A stretch of 15,861 nt of DNA from CAG-791 sp963596015 (GTDB taxonomy: Bacteria > Bacillota > Clostridia > Lachnospirales > Lachnospiraceae): the NCBI GenBank assembly GCA_963596015.1, contig CAVBJS010000060.1, positions 1 to 15,861 on the forward strand, in the 5' to 3' direction. The translations under genes were made by a program, and so were the position numbers. Positions 1-7,502 of this stretch are shown here, in pieces; position 1 is the stretch's first letter, and each line of letters starts with the position of its first letter. Under the pieces are notes generated by a model that saw nothing but the letters and a program-made list of their open reading frames with translations, made no database searches and was not told the DNA's origin.

Positions 1-2
1 TA

Positions 3-54
3 GGCCCGTAATGTCTGAGCATCCCCGCATCAGGCGGGGATGCGAGTTCGGGCC
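3..54. repeat. Nested-hairpin intergenic element at window edge
   Basis: Two nested perfect inverted repeats are visible. The outer stem is GGCCCG (3-8) with CGGGCC (49-54). The inner stem is GCATCCCCGC (19-28) with GCGGGGATGC (34-43) around a 5-nt loop. No T-run follows on either strand, so it is not a classic intrinsic terminator, although it could lie at the 3' end of a gene outside the window. Its outer-plus-inner layout resembles the elements at 13055-13120 and 14182-14242, but the sequences differ. Confidence 0.55.
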
Positions 55-83
55 GCGCCATCCGCAGGCGAGAGGCAAACCAT

Positions 84-144
84 AGCAAAACGGTGCAAAG
101 TGCATGGTGCGAGACATCTGCCGTGCTCCGGTACATGACCGGGC
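84..144 (+). repeat. 61-bp interspersed element, copy 1 (inverted relative to copy 2)
   Basis: The reverse complement of this stretch matches 5022-5082 at 55 of 61 positions without gaps, and 5 of the 6 differences are transitions. Near the 3' end of this strand there is a small hairpin, CCGGT (acatg) ACCGG. In copy 2 the same hairpin reads CCGGT (gcatg) GCCGG, so a U-A pair becomes a U-G wobble and the stem is kept if RNA is made from this strand. Weaker similarity, mostly transitions, continues another 16 bp or so beyond the agcaaaacgg end. No coding potential is seen. It is probably a dispersed noncoding repeat family; no mobility gene is present. Confidence 0.8.
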
Positions 145-185
145 GGCCATTATTTTTCAGAAGCTGATGCAGAGATGGCACACTA

Positions 186-194
186 TGCTATACT
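186..194 (+). promoter_or_regulatory. Candidate extended -10 promoter of the mutS2 operon
   Basis: TGC-TATACT at 186-194 fits an extended -10 element (TGn plus 5 of 6 consensus positions). No good -35 box is visible at 17 nt, which is usual for extended -10 promoters. It would give a leader of about 60 nt before mutS2. This is inference from motif match only. Confidence 0.45.
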
Positions 195-259
195 AAATAA
201 CGATTTAAGAAGGCAAACAGTATCATGTCGGAAAATGCGCCTTCATCAAAGAGGTAAAA

Positions 260-2713
260 ATGAACGAGAAAGTATTAAGGATTGTAGAATATCAGAAAAT
301 CATACAGCAACTGACAGACCACGCCACCTCCGCACCGGGAAAGGCCCTTTGCAAGGAACTGATGCCCCTTTCCAGCCTGCCGGAGATCGAACGGATGCAA
401 CAGCAGACAGAGGATGCCCTGGGCTTTTTGTTCCGAAAGGGCAGCATCTCCTTTGGCAGCAACCGGGACTTTGGCAGTGCCTTTAAGGCCCTGGCCATCG
501 GCTCTTCCCTGACCCCCTCGGAGCTCTTGCACATTTCCTCTTTTCTGGAAAACGTGGCCAGAGTCCGGGCTTACGGCCGAAATGATAAAACCGGCGTAGA
601 AGACGCAGACCAGAAAGAGGATTCTCTCTTCGATCTCTTTGACTGCCTGGCGCCGCTGACCCAGCTTTCCTCCGAGATCCGCCGTTGCATTCTCTCCGAG
701 GAAGATGTGGCAGACGATGCCAGCCCTGCGCTGAAAAAAGTGCGCCGCAGTATTTTGCAGGCGAATGAAAAGATCCATGCCCAACTGACCAAAATGGTGA
801 ACGGCAGCAGTTCCACCTATCTGCAGGATAATGTGATCACCATGCGGGATAACCGGTACTGTCTGCCGGTGAAGGCAGAGTACAAGGCCCAGGTGCCCGG
901 ACTGGTGCACGATCAGTCCCAGACCGGTTCTACCCTCTTTATCGAACCGGCAGCGGTGGTGGAGCTGAATAATGCCCTGCGGGAGCTGTTTATCGAGGAA
1001 CAGAAGGAGATCGAGAAGGTGTTGGCAGAGCTGTCTGCCACAGCGGGAACCCACCTGACGGAGCTGCGGGACAATGCCCGGAACATGACCCAGCTGGACT
1101 TTATTTTTGCCAGGGCTTCTCTTGCCATGGAGCAGAATGCGGTCCGTCCCATTTTTAATACGGATCATTTTATATCCATCCGGCAGGGCAGACATCCCCT
1201 GATTGATAAAAAGAAAGTGGTGCCCATCGATATTGAGATGGGAAAAGACTATGACATGGTGGTGATCACCGGCCCCAATACCGGCGGTAAGACTGTCACC
1301 CTGAAGACAGTGGGCCTGTTCGAACTCATGGGCATGGCGGGATTGCATATCCCTGCAGGAGATCGGAGCGAGCTGTCAGTCTTCCGGGAAGTCTATGCGG
1401 ATATCGGTGATGAGCAGAGCATTGAGCAGAACCTGTCCACTTTTTCCGCCCATATGACGGCTACCGTGGATATCCTGCGGCGGGCAGACAGAGACTGCCT
1501 TTGCCTGTTCGATGAGCTGGGGGCAGGTACGGATCCCACAGAGGGTGCAGCCCTGGCCATTTCCATCCTTAATTTCTTCCATACCAGAAAGATCCGCACC
1601 CTGGCCACGACCCACTACAGCGAGCTGAAGGTCTACGCCATGCGGACAGAGGGAGTGGAGAACGCCAGCTGTGAATTTAATGTAGAGACGCTGCAGCCTA
1701 CCTATAAGCTGCTGGTGGGCATTCCGGGTAAGAGTAATGCCTTCGCCATTTCCCAGAAGCTTGGACTTCCCAATTACATCATCGAGACGGCAAAAGAGCA
1801 GCTCAGCCAGGAAACCCAGAATTTCGAGGATCTGCTGGCAGATCTGGAGATCCAGCGCCGCACAGCCCAGCGGGAGAGAGAAGAAGTGCAGCAGCTGCGT
1901 AAGCAGGTGGAACAGCAGCAGAAGATGCTGAAAGACCGGGAAAACCAGCTGGAGGCAAAGAAGGATAAGATCCTGGCAGAGGCCAATGAGCAGGCCAGAG
2001 ATATTTTGCAGGAGGCCAAGGACGAGGCGGATCAGGCTATTTCCGACTTAAGAAAAGCGGGAAAAGCCGGCGGCGACAATGTGTCCATGGAAAAGACCAG
2101 GACCAAGCTGCGGGAGCATATCTCCAGGCGAAGCGAATCCTTAGCGCCTAAGGCAGTAAAGCAGACCGCGAAAAAGAAGATCAATCCCCAGGACCTGATC
2201 CCCGGTACAAAGGTAAAGATCCTCTCCATGGGATTGACCGGTACCGTCAGCTCCAAACCGGACCGAAGCGGCAAGCTTTTCGTGCAGTGCGGCATCATGC
2301 GCTCCCAGGCTTCCATAGATGATCTGGTGATCATTGAAGAGGATGCCATGGGCAATGCACTGCCGGCGGGAAGCAGCAGGAAAAATAACCGCAGCAGCCT
2401 GCGAAGCTCCTTCCAGGGTGCATCCGGAAAGAGCAGCGGACAGATGGATTTCGGAAGAGCCAGATCCATTTCCCCGGAGATCAATCTGCTGGGAAAGACC
2501 ACAGACGAGGCCATCAACGAGCTGGATAAATACCTGGACGATGCCCGCATGTCCCATCTGACCAGTGTGCGGGTGGTGCACGGCAAGGGAACCGGCGCCC
2601 TGCGCAAGGCGGTGCAGGAATATCTGCGCAGGCAGAAGTGGATCAAATCCTACCGCGCAGGAGACTTCGGCGAAGGCGATGCAGGTGTTACCATCGTGAC
2701 CCTCAGCGAATAA
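260..2713 (+). CDS. mutS2: Endonuclease MutS2 / ribosome-rescue ATPase
   Basis: This is an 817-residue MutS2, close to the usual length of about 780-800. The MutS-type ATPase carries Walker A GPNTGGKT at residues 338-345 and Walker B/signature DELGAGTDPTEG at 418-429. A long charged coiled coil runs from about 522 to 600. A small basic KOW-like beta segment (about 650-695) follows, and the C-terminal Smr domain (about 738-817) includes HGKGTG at 774-779. There is no mismatch-recognition domain, as expected for MutS2. Known family roles are suppression of homologous recombination and, in Bacillus subtilis, splitting of collided ribosomes. The start is set by GAGG at 251-254, 5 nt upstream of ATG. 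It is the first gene of a likely operon with the two-component genes downstream (gap 73 nt, no terminator seen). Confidence 0.97.
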   Translation: MNEKVLRIVEYQKIIQQLTDHATSAPGKALCKELMPLSSLPEIERMQQQTEDALGFLFRKGSISFGSNRDFGSAFKALAIGSSLTPSELLHISSFLENVARVRAYGRNDKTGVEDADQKEDSLFDLFDCLAPLTQLSSEIRRCILSEEDVADDASPALKKVRRSILQANEKIHAQLTKMVNGSSSTYLQDNVITMRDNRYCLPVKAEYKAQVPGLVHDQSQTGSTLFIEPAAVVELNNALRELFIEEQKEIEKVLAELSATAGTHLTELRDNARNMTQLDFIFARASLAMEQNAVRPIFNTDHFISIRQGRHPLIDKKKVVPIDIEMGKDYDMVVITGPNTGGKTVTLKTVGLFELMGMAGLHIPAGDRSELSVFREVYADIGDEQSIEQNLSTFSAHMTATVDILRRADRDCLCLFDELGAGTDPTEGAALAISILNFFHTRKIRTLATTHYSELKVYAMRTEGVENASCEFNVETLQPTYKLLVGIPGKSNAFAISQKLGLPNYIIETAKEQLSQETQNFEDLLADLEIQRRTAQREREEVQQLRKQVEQQQKMLKDRENQLEAKKDKILAEANEQARDILQEAKDEADQAISDLRKAGKAGGDNVSMEKTRTKLREHISRRSESLAPKAVKQTAKKKINPQDLIPGTKVKILSMGLTGTVSSKPDRSGKLFVQCGIMRSQASIDDLVIIEEDAMGNALPAGSSRKNNRSSLRSSFQGASGKSSGQMDFGRARSISPEINLLGKTTDEAINELDKYLDDARMSHLTSVRVVHGKGTGALRKAVQEYLRRQKWIKSYRAGDFGEGDAGVTIVTLSE

Positions 2714-2786
2714 ATAACAAAAAGCAATAAGGTCGGAGTGAACAGCGCAGAGGGCAGAAAAAGCCACAGAAAGGAGCGGCAAAGCT

Positions 2787-3491
2787 ATGACAGCAGCAAA
2801 GCAGAAAATACTGATCGTAGACGATGATAATAATATCGCGGAGCTGATCAGTCTCTATATGACGAAAGAATGCTATGACACATTGATCGTGGGGGATGGG
2901 GAATCTGCCTTAGAGGCGGTAAAGTCCTATCAGCCCAATCTGATCCTTTTGGATCTGATGCTGCCCGGTATGGACGGTTATCAGGTGTGCAGAGAGGTGC
3001 GGCAGAAATCCCAGGTGCCCATTATCATGCTTTCCGCCAAAGGAGAGATCTTTGATAAGGTGCTGGGATTGGAGCTGGGGGCCGACGATTACATGGAAAA
3101 GCCCTTTGATTCCAAGGAACTGGTGGCGAGAGTAAAGGCAGTGCTGCGCCGTTACCGGCCCGCAGGCACCGGGGAAAGCGCCCCGGCGGAAAAGATCGTG
3201 GAATACCAGGATCTGACCATTAATCTGACCAACTACTCCGTGATCTATATGGGAAAGGCAGTAGATATGCCCCCGAAGGAACTGGAGCTTTTGTATTTTC
3301 TGGCGGCATCTCCCAACCATGTGTTTACCAGAGAGCAGCTGCTGGATCAGATCTGGGGCTATGAATACATTGGTGATACCCGCACCGTGGATGTGCACAT
3401 CAAACGGATCCGGGAAAAGATCAATGACCACGCCAACTGGGAGATCGCCACGATCTGGGGCATCGGCTATAAATTTAAGGTGACCCCCTGA
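2787..3491 (+). CDS. OmpR/PhoB-family response regulator
   Basis: The protein has 234 residues. Its receiver domain (about 7-120) has acidic pocket D12-D13-D14, phospho-acceptor D56 in LLDLMLPGMDG, S83 and K105 in MEKPF. The winged-helix DNA-binding domain (about 138-232) contains the typical PPKELELLYFLAASPN stretch and a TRTVDVHIKRIREK recognition-helix region. It is a cytoplasmic transcription factor whose partner is almost certainly the sensor kinase encoded 92 nt downstream. AAGGAG at about 2772 precedes the ATG with slightly long spacing. The regulon cannot be read from the window. The tandem mutS2-regulator-kinase order suggests co-expression rather than a direct functional link. Confidence 0.95.
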   Translation: MTAAKQKILIVDDDNNIAELISLYMTKECYDTLIVGDGESALEAVKSYQPNLILLDLMLPGMDGYQVCREVRQKSQVPIIMLSAKGEIFDKVLGLELGADDYMEKPFDSKELVARVKAVLRRYRPAGTGESAPAEKIVEYQDLTINLTNYSVIYMGKAVDMPPKELELLYFLAASPNHVFTREQLLDQIWGYEYIGDTRTVDVHIKRIREKINDHANWEIATIWGIGYKFKVTP

Positions 3492-3583
3492 TCCGGATAA
3501 GGCCATAAGAGAAAAAGCGCAGGCGGTCACGGAAGGACGTGGCATAGAGATGAGAGGGCATACAGCCGGGGACGGCAAAAATC

Positions 3584-5017
3584 ATGAAAAAAACACTGTA
3601 TCTTAAATTCATACTGGCCTATTTGCTCTTTGGGCTGTTCGGCTTTATCATCGTCAGTACCTTTGTCTCCAGCATGCTGCAGGAGCACTGCAAGCGGGAG
3701 GAGGCTTCCGATCTTTATGCGGAAGCCACGGTGATCGCCAATACCTATGCGGCGGATCTGTATAATTCGGAGGTCTCTTTAGATTCCGTGAGCAAGCAGC
3801 TCTCGGCCCTGTCGGCGTATCTGAATGCGGATATCTGGATCATCAACCCTTCCGGGCGCATGGTGGTCAATACCGCCCAGGAAGGCGCCGGAACGGGGGA
3901 GGCCGTTTACGTAGAGAATTTTGATCCCACGGTAACGGGAGGAAAATTCTATACAGAGGGTGATTTCTTCGGATATTTTCAGGAAGAAAAGCTCAGTGTT
4001 TTCGCGCCCATCACCAGTAATTACAAGACCAGGGGTTATGTGATCATCCACATGTCCATGGAGGAGATCGCGGAGACCGCCAACAGTCTTCTGAACATTT
4101 CTTACCTGATGCTGCTGGTGCTGTTCTTGCTTTCTATGATCATTCTGATCTTCTTTACGGAGATCGTGTATATCCCGCTGCGGAAGATCACGGCGGCCAC
4201 AGAGCAGTATGCTGCAGGCAACATGCATTACCAGTTCAGTGTGGAGAGTGAGGACGAAATGGGCTATCTGGCGGCTTCCCTGAATTACATGGCCAGTGAG
4301 ATCGCCAGATCGGAGGATGATCAGAAAAAGTTCATCGCCAACGTCTCCCACGATTTCCGCTCTCCCCTTACCTCCATCAGAGGTTTTCTGGAAGCTATGC
4401 TGGACGGCACCATCCCGCCGGAGATGCACGGCAAGTACCTGCTGATCCTGCAAAATGAGACGGACAGGCTGATCAAGCTGACCAACGGCCTGTTGACTCT
4501 GAACAATCTGAATACCCCGGGAATGCTTTTAGATAAGACGGACTTTGATATTAACAGGACGGTGCGGTCGGTGGCTGCTTCCTTCGAACAGACCTGTCGT
4601 TCCAAGCGCATCTCCATCGAACTGATCCTTTCCGGAGAAGAGCTGTATGTCAATGCTGACAGCGGCAAGATCCAGCAGGTGCTGTACAACCTGGTGGACA
4701 ACGCCATCAAATTCAGTCACCACGATTCTGTGATCAGGATCGAGACCACAGAGCGCCACAGCAAAGTCTTTGTTTCTGTAAAAGACAGCGGCATCGGTAT
4801 CCCTAAGGATGACCAGAAGCTGATCTGGGATCGTTTTTATAAGACGGATCTGTCCAGAGGAAAGGACAAGAAAGGGACGGGCCTGGGCCTGTCTATCGTG
4901 CGGGAGATCGTCAGGGCCCACGGCGAAAATATCAACCTCATCAGCACCGAGGGGGTGGGCAGTGAGTTTATCTTCTCCCTGCAGCGGTCGGATATAAACG
5001 ATGCGTTGGAGGACTGA
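3584..5017 (+). CDS. Membrane sensor histidine kinase
   Basis: This is a 477-residue HAMP-containing kinase. Transmembrane segment 1 is at about 8-30 and an extracytoplasmic sensor region of about 135 residues follows. Transmembrane segment 2 is at about 172-199, then HAMP (about 200-250). The dimerisation helix has phospho-acceptor H256 in VSHDFRSPLTSI. The ATPase domain has N-box NLVDNAIKF (369-377, N373), G1 DSGIGIP (401-407) and G2 GTGLGLS (431-437). All catalytic motifs are intact. The ligand is unknown; the sensor region resembles the double-Cache-like/PAS-type loops of VanS/PhoR-like kinases only in size. The ribosome site is weak (GGGGA about 13 nt upstream), and an upstream ATG at 3550 is out of frame. 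It presumably phosphorylates the regulator encoded just before it. Confidence 0.95.
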   Translation: MKKTLYLKFILAYLLFGLFGFIIVSTFVSSMLQEHCKREEASDLYAEATVIANTYAADLYNSEVSLDSVSKQLSALSAYLNADIWIINPSGRMVVNTAQEGAGTGEAVYVENFDPTVTGGKFYTEGDFFGYFQEEKLSVFAPITSNYKTRGYVIIHMSMEEIAETANSLLNISYLMLLVLFLLSMIILIFFTEIVYIPLRKITAATEQYAAGNMHYQFSVESEDEMGYLAASLNYMASEIARSEDDQKKFIANVSHDFRSPLTSIRGFLEAMLDGTIPPEMHGKYLLILQNETDRLIKLTNGLLTLNNLNTPGMLLDKTDFDINRTVRSVAASFEQTCRSKRISIELILSGEELYVNADSGKIQQVLYNLVDNAIKFSHHDSVIRIETTERHSKVFVSVKDSGIGIPKDDQKLIWDRFYKTDLSRGKDKKGTGLGLSIVREIVRAHGENINLISTEGVGSEFIFSLQRSDINDALED

Positions 5018-5021
5018 TGTT

Positions 5022-5082
5022 GCCCGGCCATGCACCGGAACGCGGCAGATGTCTCGCACCTTGCACTTTGCGCCGTTTTGCT
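5022..5082 (-). repeat. 61-bp interspersed element, copy 2
   Basis: This is the inverted, 90%-identical partner of 84-144. It fills nearly all of the 71-nt gap between the convergent kinase and trmL genes, starting 5 nt after the kinase stop and ending 6 nt before the trmL stop. The hairpin CCGGT (gcatg) GCCGG on the minus strand keeps pairing through a G-U wobble. No separate intrinsic terminator is seen here, so the element may itself sit where transcripts from both sides end. See copy 1 for the comparison. Confidence 0.8.
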
Positions 5083-5088
5083 TATGAT

Positions 5089-5589
5089 CTACTTCTCATC
5101 CTTCCAGTGAAGGCGGTGAAGCTCTCCCGTCTTTTCCATGGTGGAGAACCGGTTCTGGCGCAGTGCCTCATAGAGGACGATGGCCACGGAATTGGACAGG
5201 TTCAGGGAGCGGATCTGGGCATTCATGGGGATGCGGATACAGTGCTCCTCGTTTTCTACCAGAATCTCTTCCGGAATGCCGGCGCTTTCCTTGCCGAACA
5301 TGATGTAGTCATCCGGGCCGAAGGATACATCCGTATAGCATTGATGGGCCTTGGTGGTGGCGTACCAGACTACGGCACCGGGATTCTTTTCCTGAAAGTC
5401 CTTATAATTGATATAGCGGTGCAGATCCAGGTGCTGCCAGTAATCCATGCCGGCCCGCTTGACGGCCTTCTCATTCAGGAGAAATCCAAGGGGCTCAATA
5501 AGGTGCAGGGAAGTGCCGGTAGCGACGCAGGTGCGGCCGATATTGCCGGTGTTGCTGGGAATCTCCGGCTCGTGAAGAACAATATGCAT
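5089..5589 (-). CDS. trmL: tRNA (cytidine(34)-2'-O)-methyltransferase TrmL
   Basis: This is a 166-residue SPOUT-fold methyltransferase of normal TrmL length. Conserved motifs are EIPSNTGNIGRTC (9-21), the central GKESAGIP, and the C-terminal knot IRIPM...RSLNLSNSVAIVLYEALRQ that binds S-adenosylmethionine. The family 2'-O-methylates the wobble nucleotide of tRNA-Leu isoacceptors in the cytoplasm. GGAG lies about 11 nt upstream of the ATG. The gene is last in the probable minus-strand operon, 76 nt behind the aminotransferase gene, and converges on the sensor kinase gene. The assignment to TrmL rather than another SpoU-like enzyme rests on size and motif spacing. Confidence 0.95.
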   Translation of the reverse strand: MHIVLHEPEIPSNTGNIGRTCVATGTSLHLIEPLGFLLNEKAVKRAGMDYWQHLDLHRYINYKDFQEKNPGAVVWYATTKAHQCYTDVSFGPDDYIMFGKESAGIPEEILVENEEHCIRIPMNAQIRSLNLSNSVAIVLYEALRQNRFSTMEKTGELHRLHWKDEK

Positions 5590-5665
5590 AATAAGATAAT
5601 CTCCATTCCGCAGGTAAAAATAGCTGTGCGAAAAGCAATAAGAATTTTCGACGCTTGTTTCTGTG

Positions 5666-6889
5666 TTAATCCTTGCGCAGCTTGTTTACAAAGTCTGCCA
5701 GGCGCCCTAAGGCGATGCGCAGATTCTCGATGGAGTACGCATAGGAAATACGCAGATAGCCCTCGCCGCAGTCACCGAAGGCGGTGCCGGGAACGATGGC
5801 CACTTTTTCCTCCCGCAGAAGACGCTCGGCAAATTCTTCACTGGATAAGCCGAATTCCTTGATGCAGGGGAAGACATAAAAGGCTCCCAGAGGCTCGAAA
5901 CAGGGAAGACCCATCTCATGGAGAGAGTGAACTACGAAACGGCGGCGCTCATTGTAGGACTGACGCATCATCTGCACATCCTCATCGCCGTTTTTAAGGG
6001 CCTCCACAGCGGCATACTGGCTGGTGGTAGGGGCGCACATGATGGCATACTGATGGATCTTTACCATCTGGCTGATGATCTCTGCGGGACCGCAGGCATA
6101 GCCCAGACGCCAGCCGGTCATGGCATAGGCTTTGGAAAAGCCGTTGACCAGAACGGTGCGCTCTTTCATGCCGGGAAGAGAGGCAATGGAAATGTGCTTG
6201 TCTGTATAGGTCAGCTCCCCGTAAATCTCATCGGACAATACATAGAGATCATGGCGCAGGATTACCTCGGCGATGGCCTCCAGATCTTCTTTTTCCATAA
6301 TGGCACCGGTAGGGTTGTTGGGGAAGGGCAGCACCAGGATCTTGCTGCGGGGGGTAATGGCCTCCTCCAGCTCCTGTGCTGTCAGACGGAAGAGGTTTTC
6401 CTCTTTCAGATTGATGATCACAGGGGTGGCATCCGCCAGGATAGCGCAGGGTTCGTAGGATACATAGCTGGGCTGGGGGATCAGTACCTCATCCCCAGGG
6501 TTGACCAGGGCGCGGAACATCAGATCAATAGCCTCGGAACCGCCTACGGTCACCAGAACCTCGTCGTTGTAATGGTAATCGATATCCTGGGTGCGCTTCA
6601 TGTAACTGCAGATCTCCTGCTTTAATTCCTTCAGGCCGGCATTGGAGGTATAAAAGGTGCGACCCTTTTCCAGGGAATAAATACCCTCATCCCGGATGTG
6701 CCAGGGGGTGTCAAAGTCCGGTTCGCCTACGCCGAGGGAGATGGCGTCTGTCATCTCGCTGACGATGTCAAAAAATTTGCGGATGCCGGAGGGCTTTAAG
6801 GATGCGGTCTTGCGTGCGATGGGGCTGGGTGTTTCCTGTTTTGCAACAGTATCTGTGGATGCGTTGGTCTGCATTTTTTCATTGCTCAT
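5666..6889 (-). CDS. PLP-dependent class I/II aminotransferase (AlaT/PatA-like)
   Basis: The protein has 407 residues and fold type I. The PLP-binding lysine is K253 in NGFSKAYAMTGWRLGY. Other conserved sites are GSEA (117-120), N192 in NNPTG, D220 and Y223 in DEIYGE, and substrate-carboxylate arginine R380 in LRISYA. The first 25 or so residues are polar and poorly conserved in type, but AAAGGA 11 nt upstream supports the start at 6889. The exact substrate is not determined by sequence. The immediately upstream Lrp/AsnC gene (47-nt gap) recalls B. subtilis alaR-alaT (yugG-yugH), so alanine or aromatic/aspartate transamination is plausible. PatA-type N-acetyl-diaminopimelate aminotransferase is an alternative. 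All catalytic residues are present. Confidence 0.93.
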   Translation of the reverse strand: MSNEKMQTNASTDTVAKQETPSPIARKTASLKPSGIRKFFDIVSEMTDAISLGVGEPDFDTPWHIRDEGIYSLEKGRTFYTSNAGLKELKQEICSYMKRTQDIDYHYNDEVLVTVGGSEAIDLMFRALVNPGDEVLIPQPSYVSYEPCAILADATPVIINLKEENLFRLTAQELEEAITPRSKILVLPFPNNPTGAIMEKEDLEAIAEVILRHDLYVLSDEIYGELTYTDKHISIASLPGMKERTVLVNGFSKAYAMTGWRLGYACGPAEIISQMVKIHQYAIMCAPTTSQYAAVEALKNGDEDVQMMRQSYNERRRFVVHSLHEMGLPCFEPLGAFYVFPCIKEFGLSSEEFAERLLREEKVAIVPGTAFGDCGEGYLRISYAYSIENLRIALGRLADFVNKLRKD

Positions 6890-6936
6890 GACAAATGGTT
6901 TCCTTTCTGAGACAGATGGACGGAAACAGCTGGGTA

Positions 6937-7431
6937 TTACGGTGTCACAAGTTCACGCTGGTCCTCGTTCTGCTTCTCCATGATGGTGCCGTGGTCCTTG
7001 TATTTTTTCAGGATAAAGTGGGTAGCGGTGCTGATGACCGTATCCAGCGTGGAGAGCTTGTCGGTGACAAAGCTGGATACCTGCTTTAAGGTCTTGCCTT
7101 CCAAGGTGACCATCAGGTCGTAGCCGCCGGAGATCAGATATACGGAATTAACTTCCGGATACTTGTAAATGCGCTCTGCCACCTTGTCAAAACCCTGTCC
7201 CCGCTGAGGGGTGACCCGGACTTCAATGAGGGCGGTCACTTTTTCCACGTCGGTCTTGTCCCAGTCGATCATGGTGTGATAGCCGCAGATCACGCCGCTT
7301 TCCTCCATGCGCTGCAGTGCGTTGAGCACGTCGACTTCCTCCATACCCAGCAGGATAGAGAGGTCCTTCATGTCAATGCGGCTGTTCTTTTCGATAATAG
7401 AGAGAATTCTTTCATCCATAGTATCTGTCAT
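6937..7431 (-). CDS. Lrp/AsnC-family transcriptional regulator
   Basis: The protein has 164 residues. The N-terminal AsnC-type helix-turn-helix (about 6-60) includes ILSIIEKNSRIDMKDLSILLG. The C-terminal RAM ligand-binding domain (about 70-145) includes EVNSVYLISGGYDLMVTLEG. Family members form octamers that respond to amino acids. It lies directly upstream of the aminotransferase gene with a 47-nt gap and no terminator, so control of that gene and of itself is likely. AAAGGA precedes the ATG with good spacing. A short perfect palindrome (7445-7457) in its upstream gap is a candidate binding site. A Lys-rich tail ends the protein. Confidence 0.94.
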   Translation of the reverse strand: MTDTMDERILSIIEKNSRIDMKDLSILLGMEEVDVLNALQRMEESGVICGYHTMIDWDKTDVEKVTALIEVRVTPQRGQGFDKVAERIYKYPEVNSVYLISGGYDLMVTLEGKTLKQVSSFVTDKLSTLDTVISTATHFILKKYKDHGTIMEKQNEDQRELVTP

Positions 7432-7444
7432 AATGCGTCCTTTC

Positions 7445-7457
7445 CGGGATATTCCCG
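7445..7457. promoter_or_regulatory. Short palindrome upstream of the Lrp/AsnC gene (possible operator)
   Basis: CGGGA-TAT-TCCCG is a perfect 5-bp inverted repeat with a 3-nt centre, 14 nt upstream of the lrp-like start codon, in the 71-nt gap behind the AIR-synthase-like gene. On the minus strand a TATGAT (possible -10) lies a little further upstream, but no convincing -35 is seen. Lrp-family regulators often bind their own upstream region, so an autoregulatory operator is possible. This is weak, motif-only evidence. Confidence 0.3.
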
Positions 7458-7502
7458 ATACAATGCTAAATCATAACCCTGTATGCCTGCGTCTGTCTGT
7501 CG

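Noticed and set aside
275..1348. 357-residue minus-strand frame opposite mutS2
   Set aside because: It is the antisense shadow of an intact, motif-complete mutS2, with no ribosome site or domain.
84..5082. Composite transposon bounded by inverted repeats
   Set aside because: No transposase or resolvase lies between the arms, no target duplications are evident, and the enclosed genes are core functions.
5017..5862. 281-residue plus-strand frame over trmL and the aminotransferase end
   Set aside because: It is antisense to two recognisable enzymes; its apparent motifs are mirror coding of those genes.
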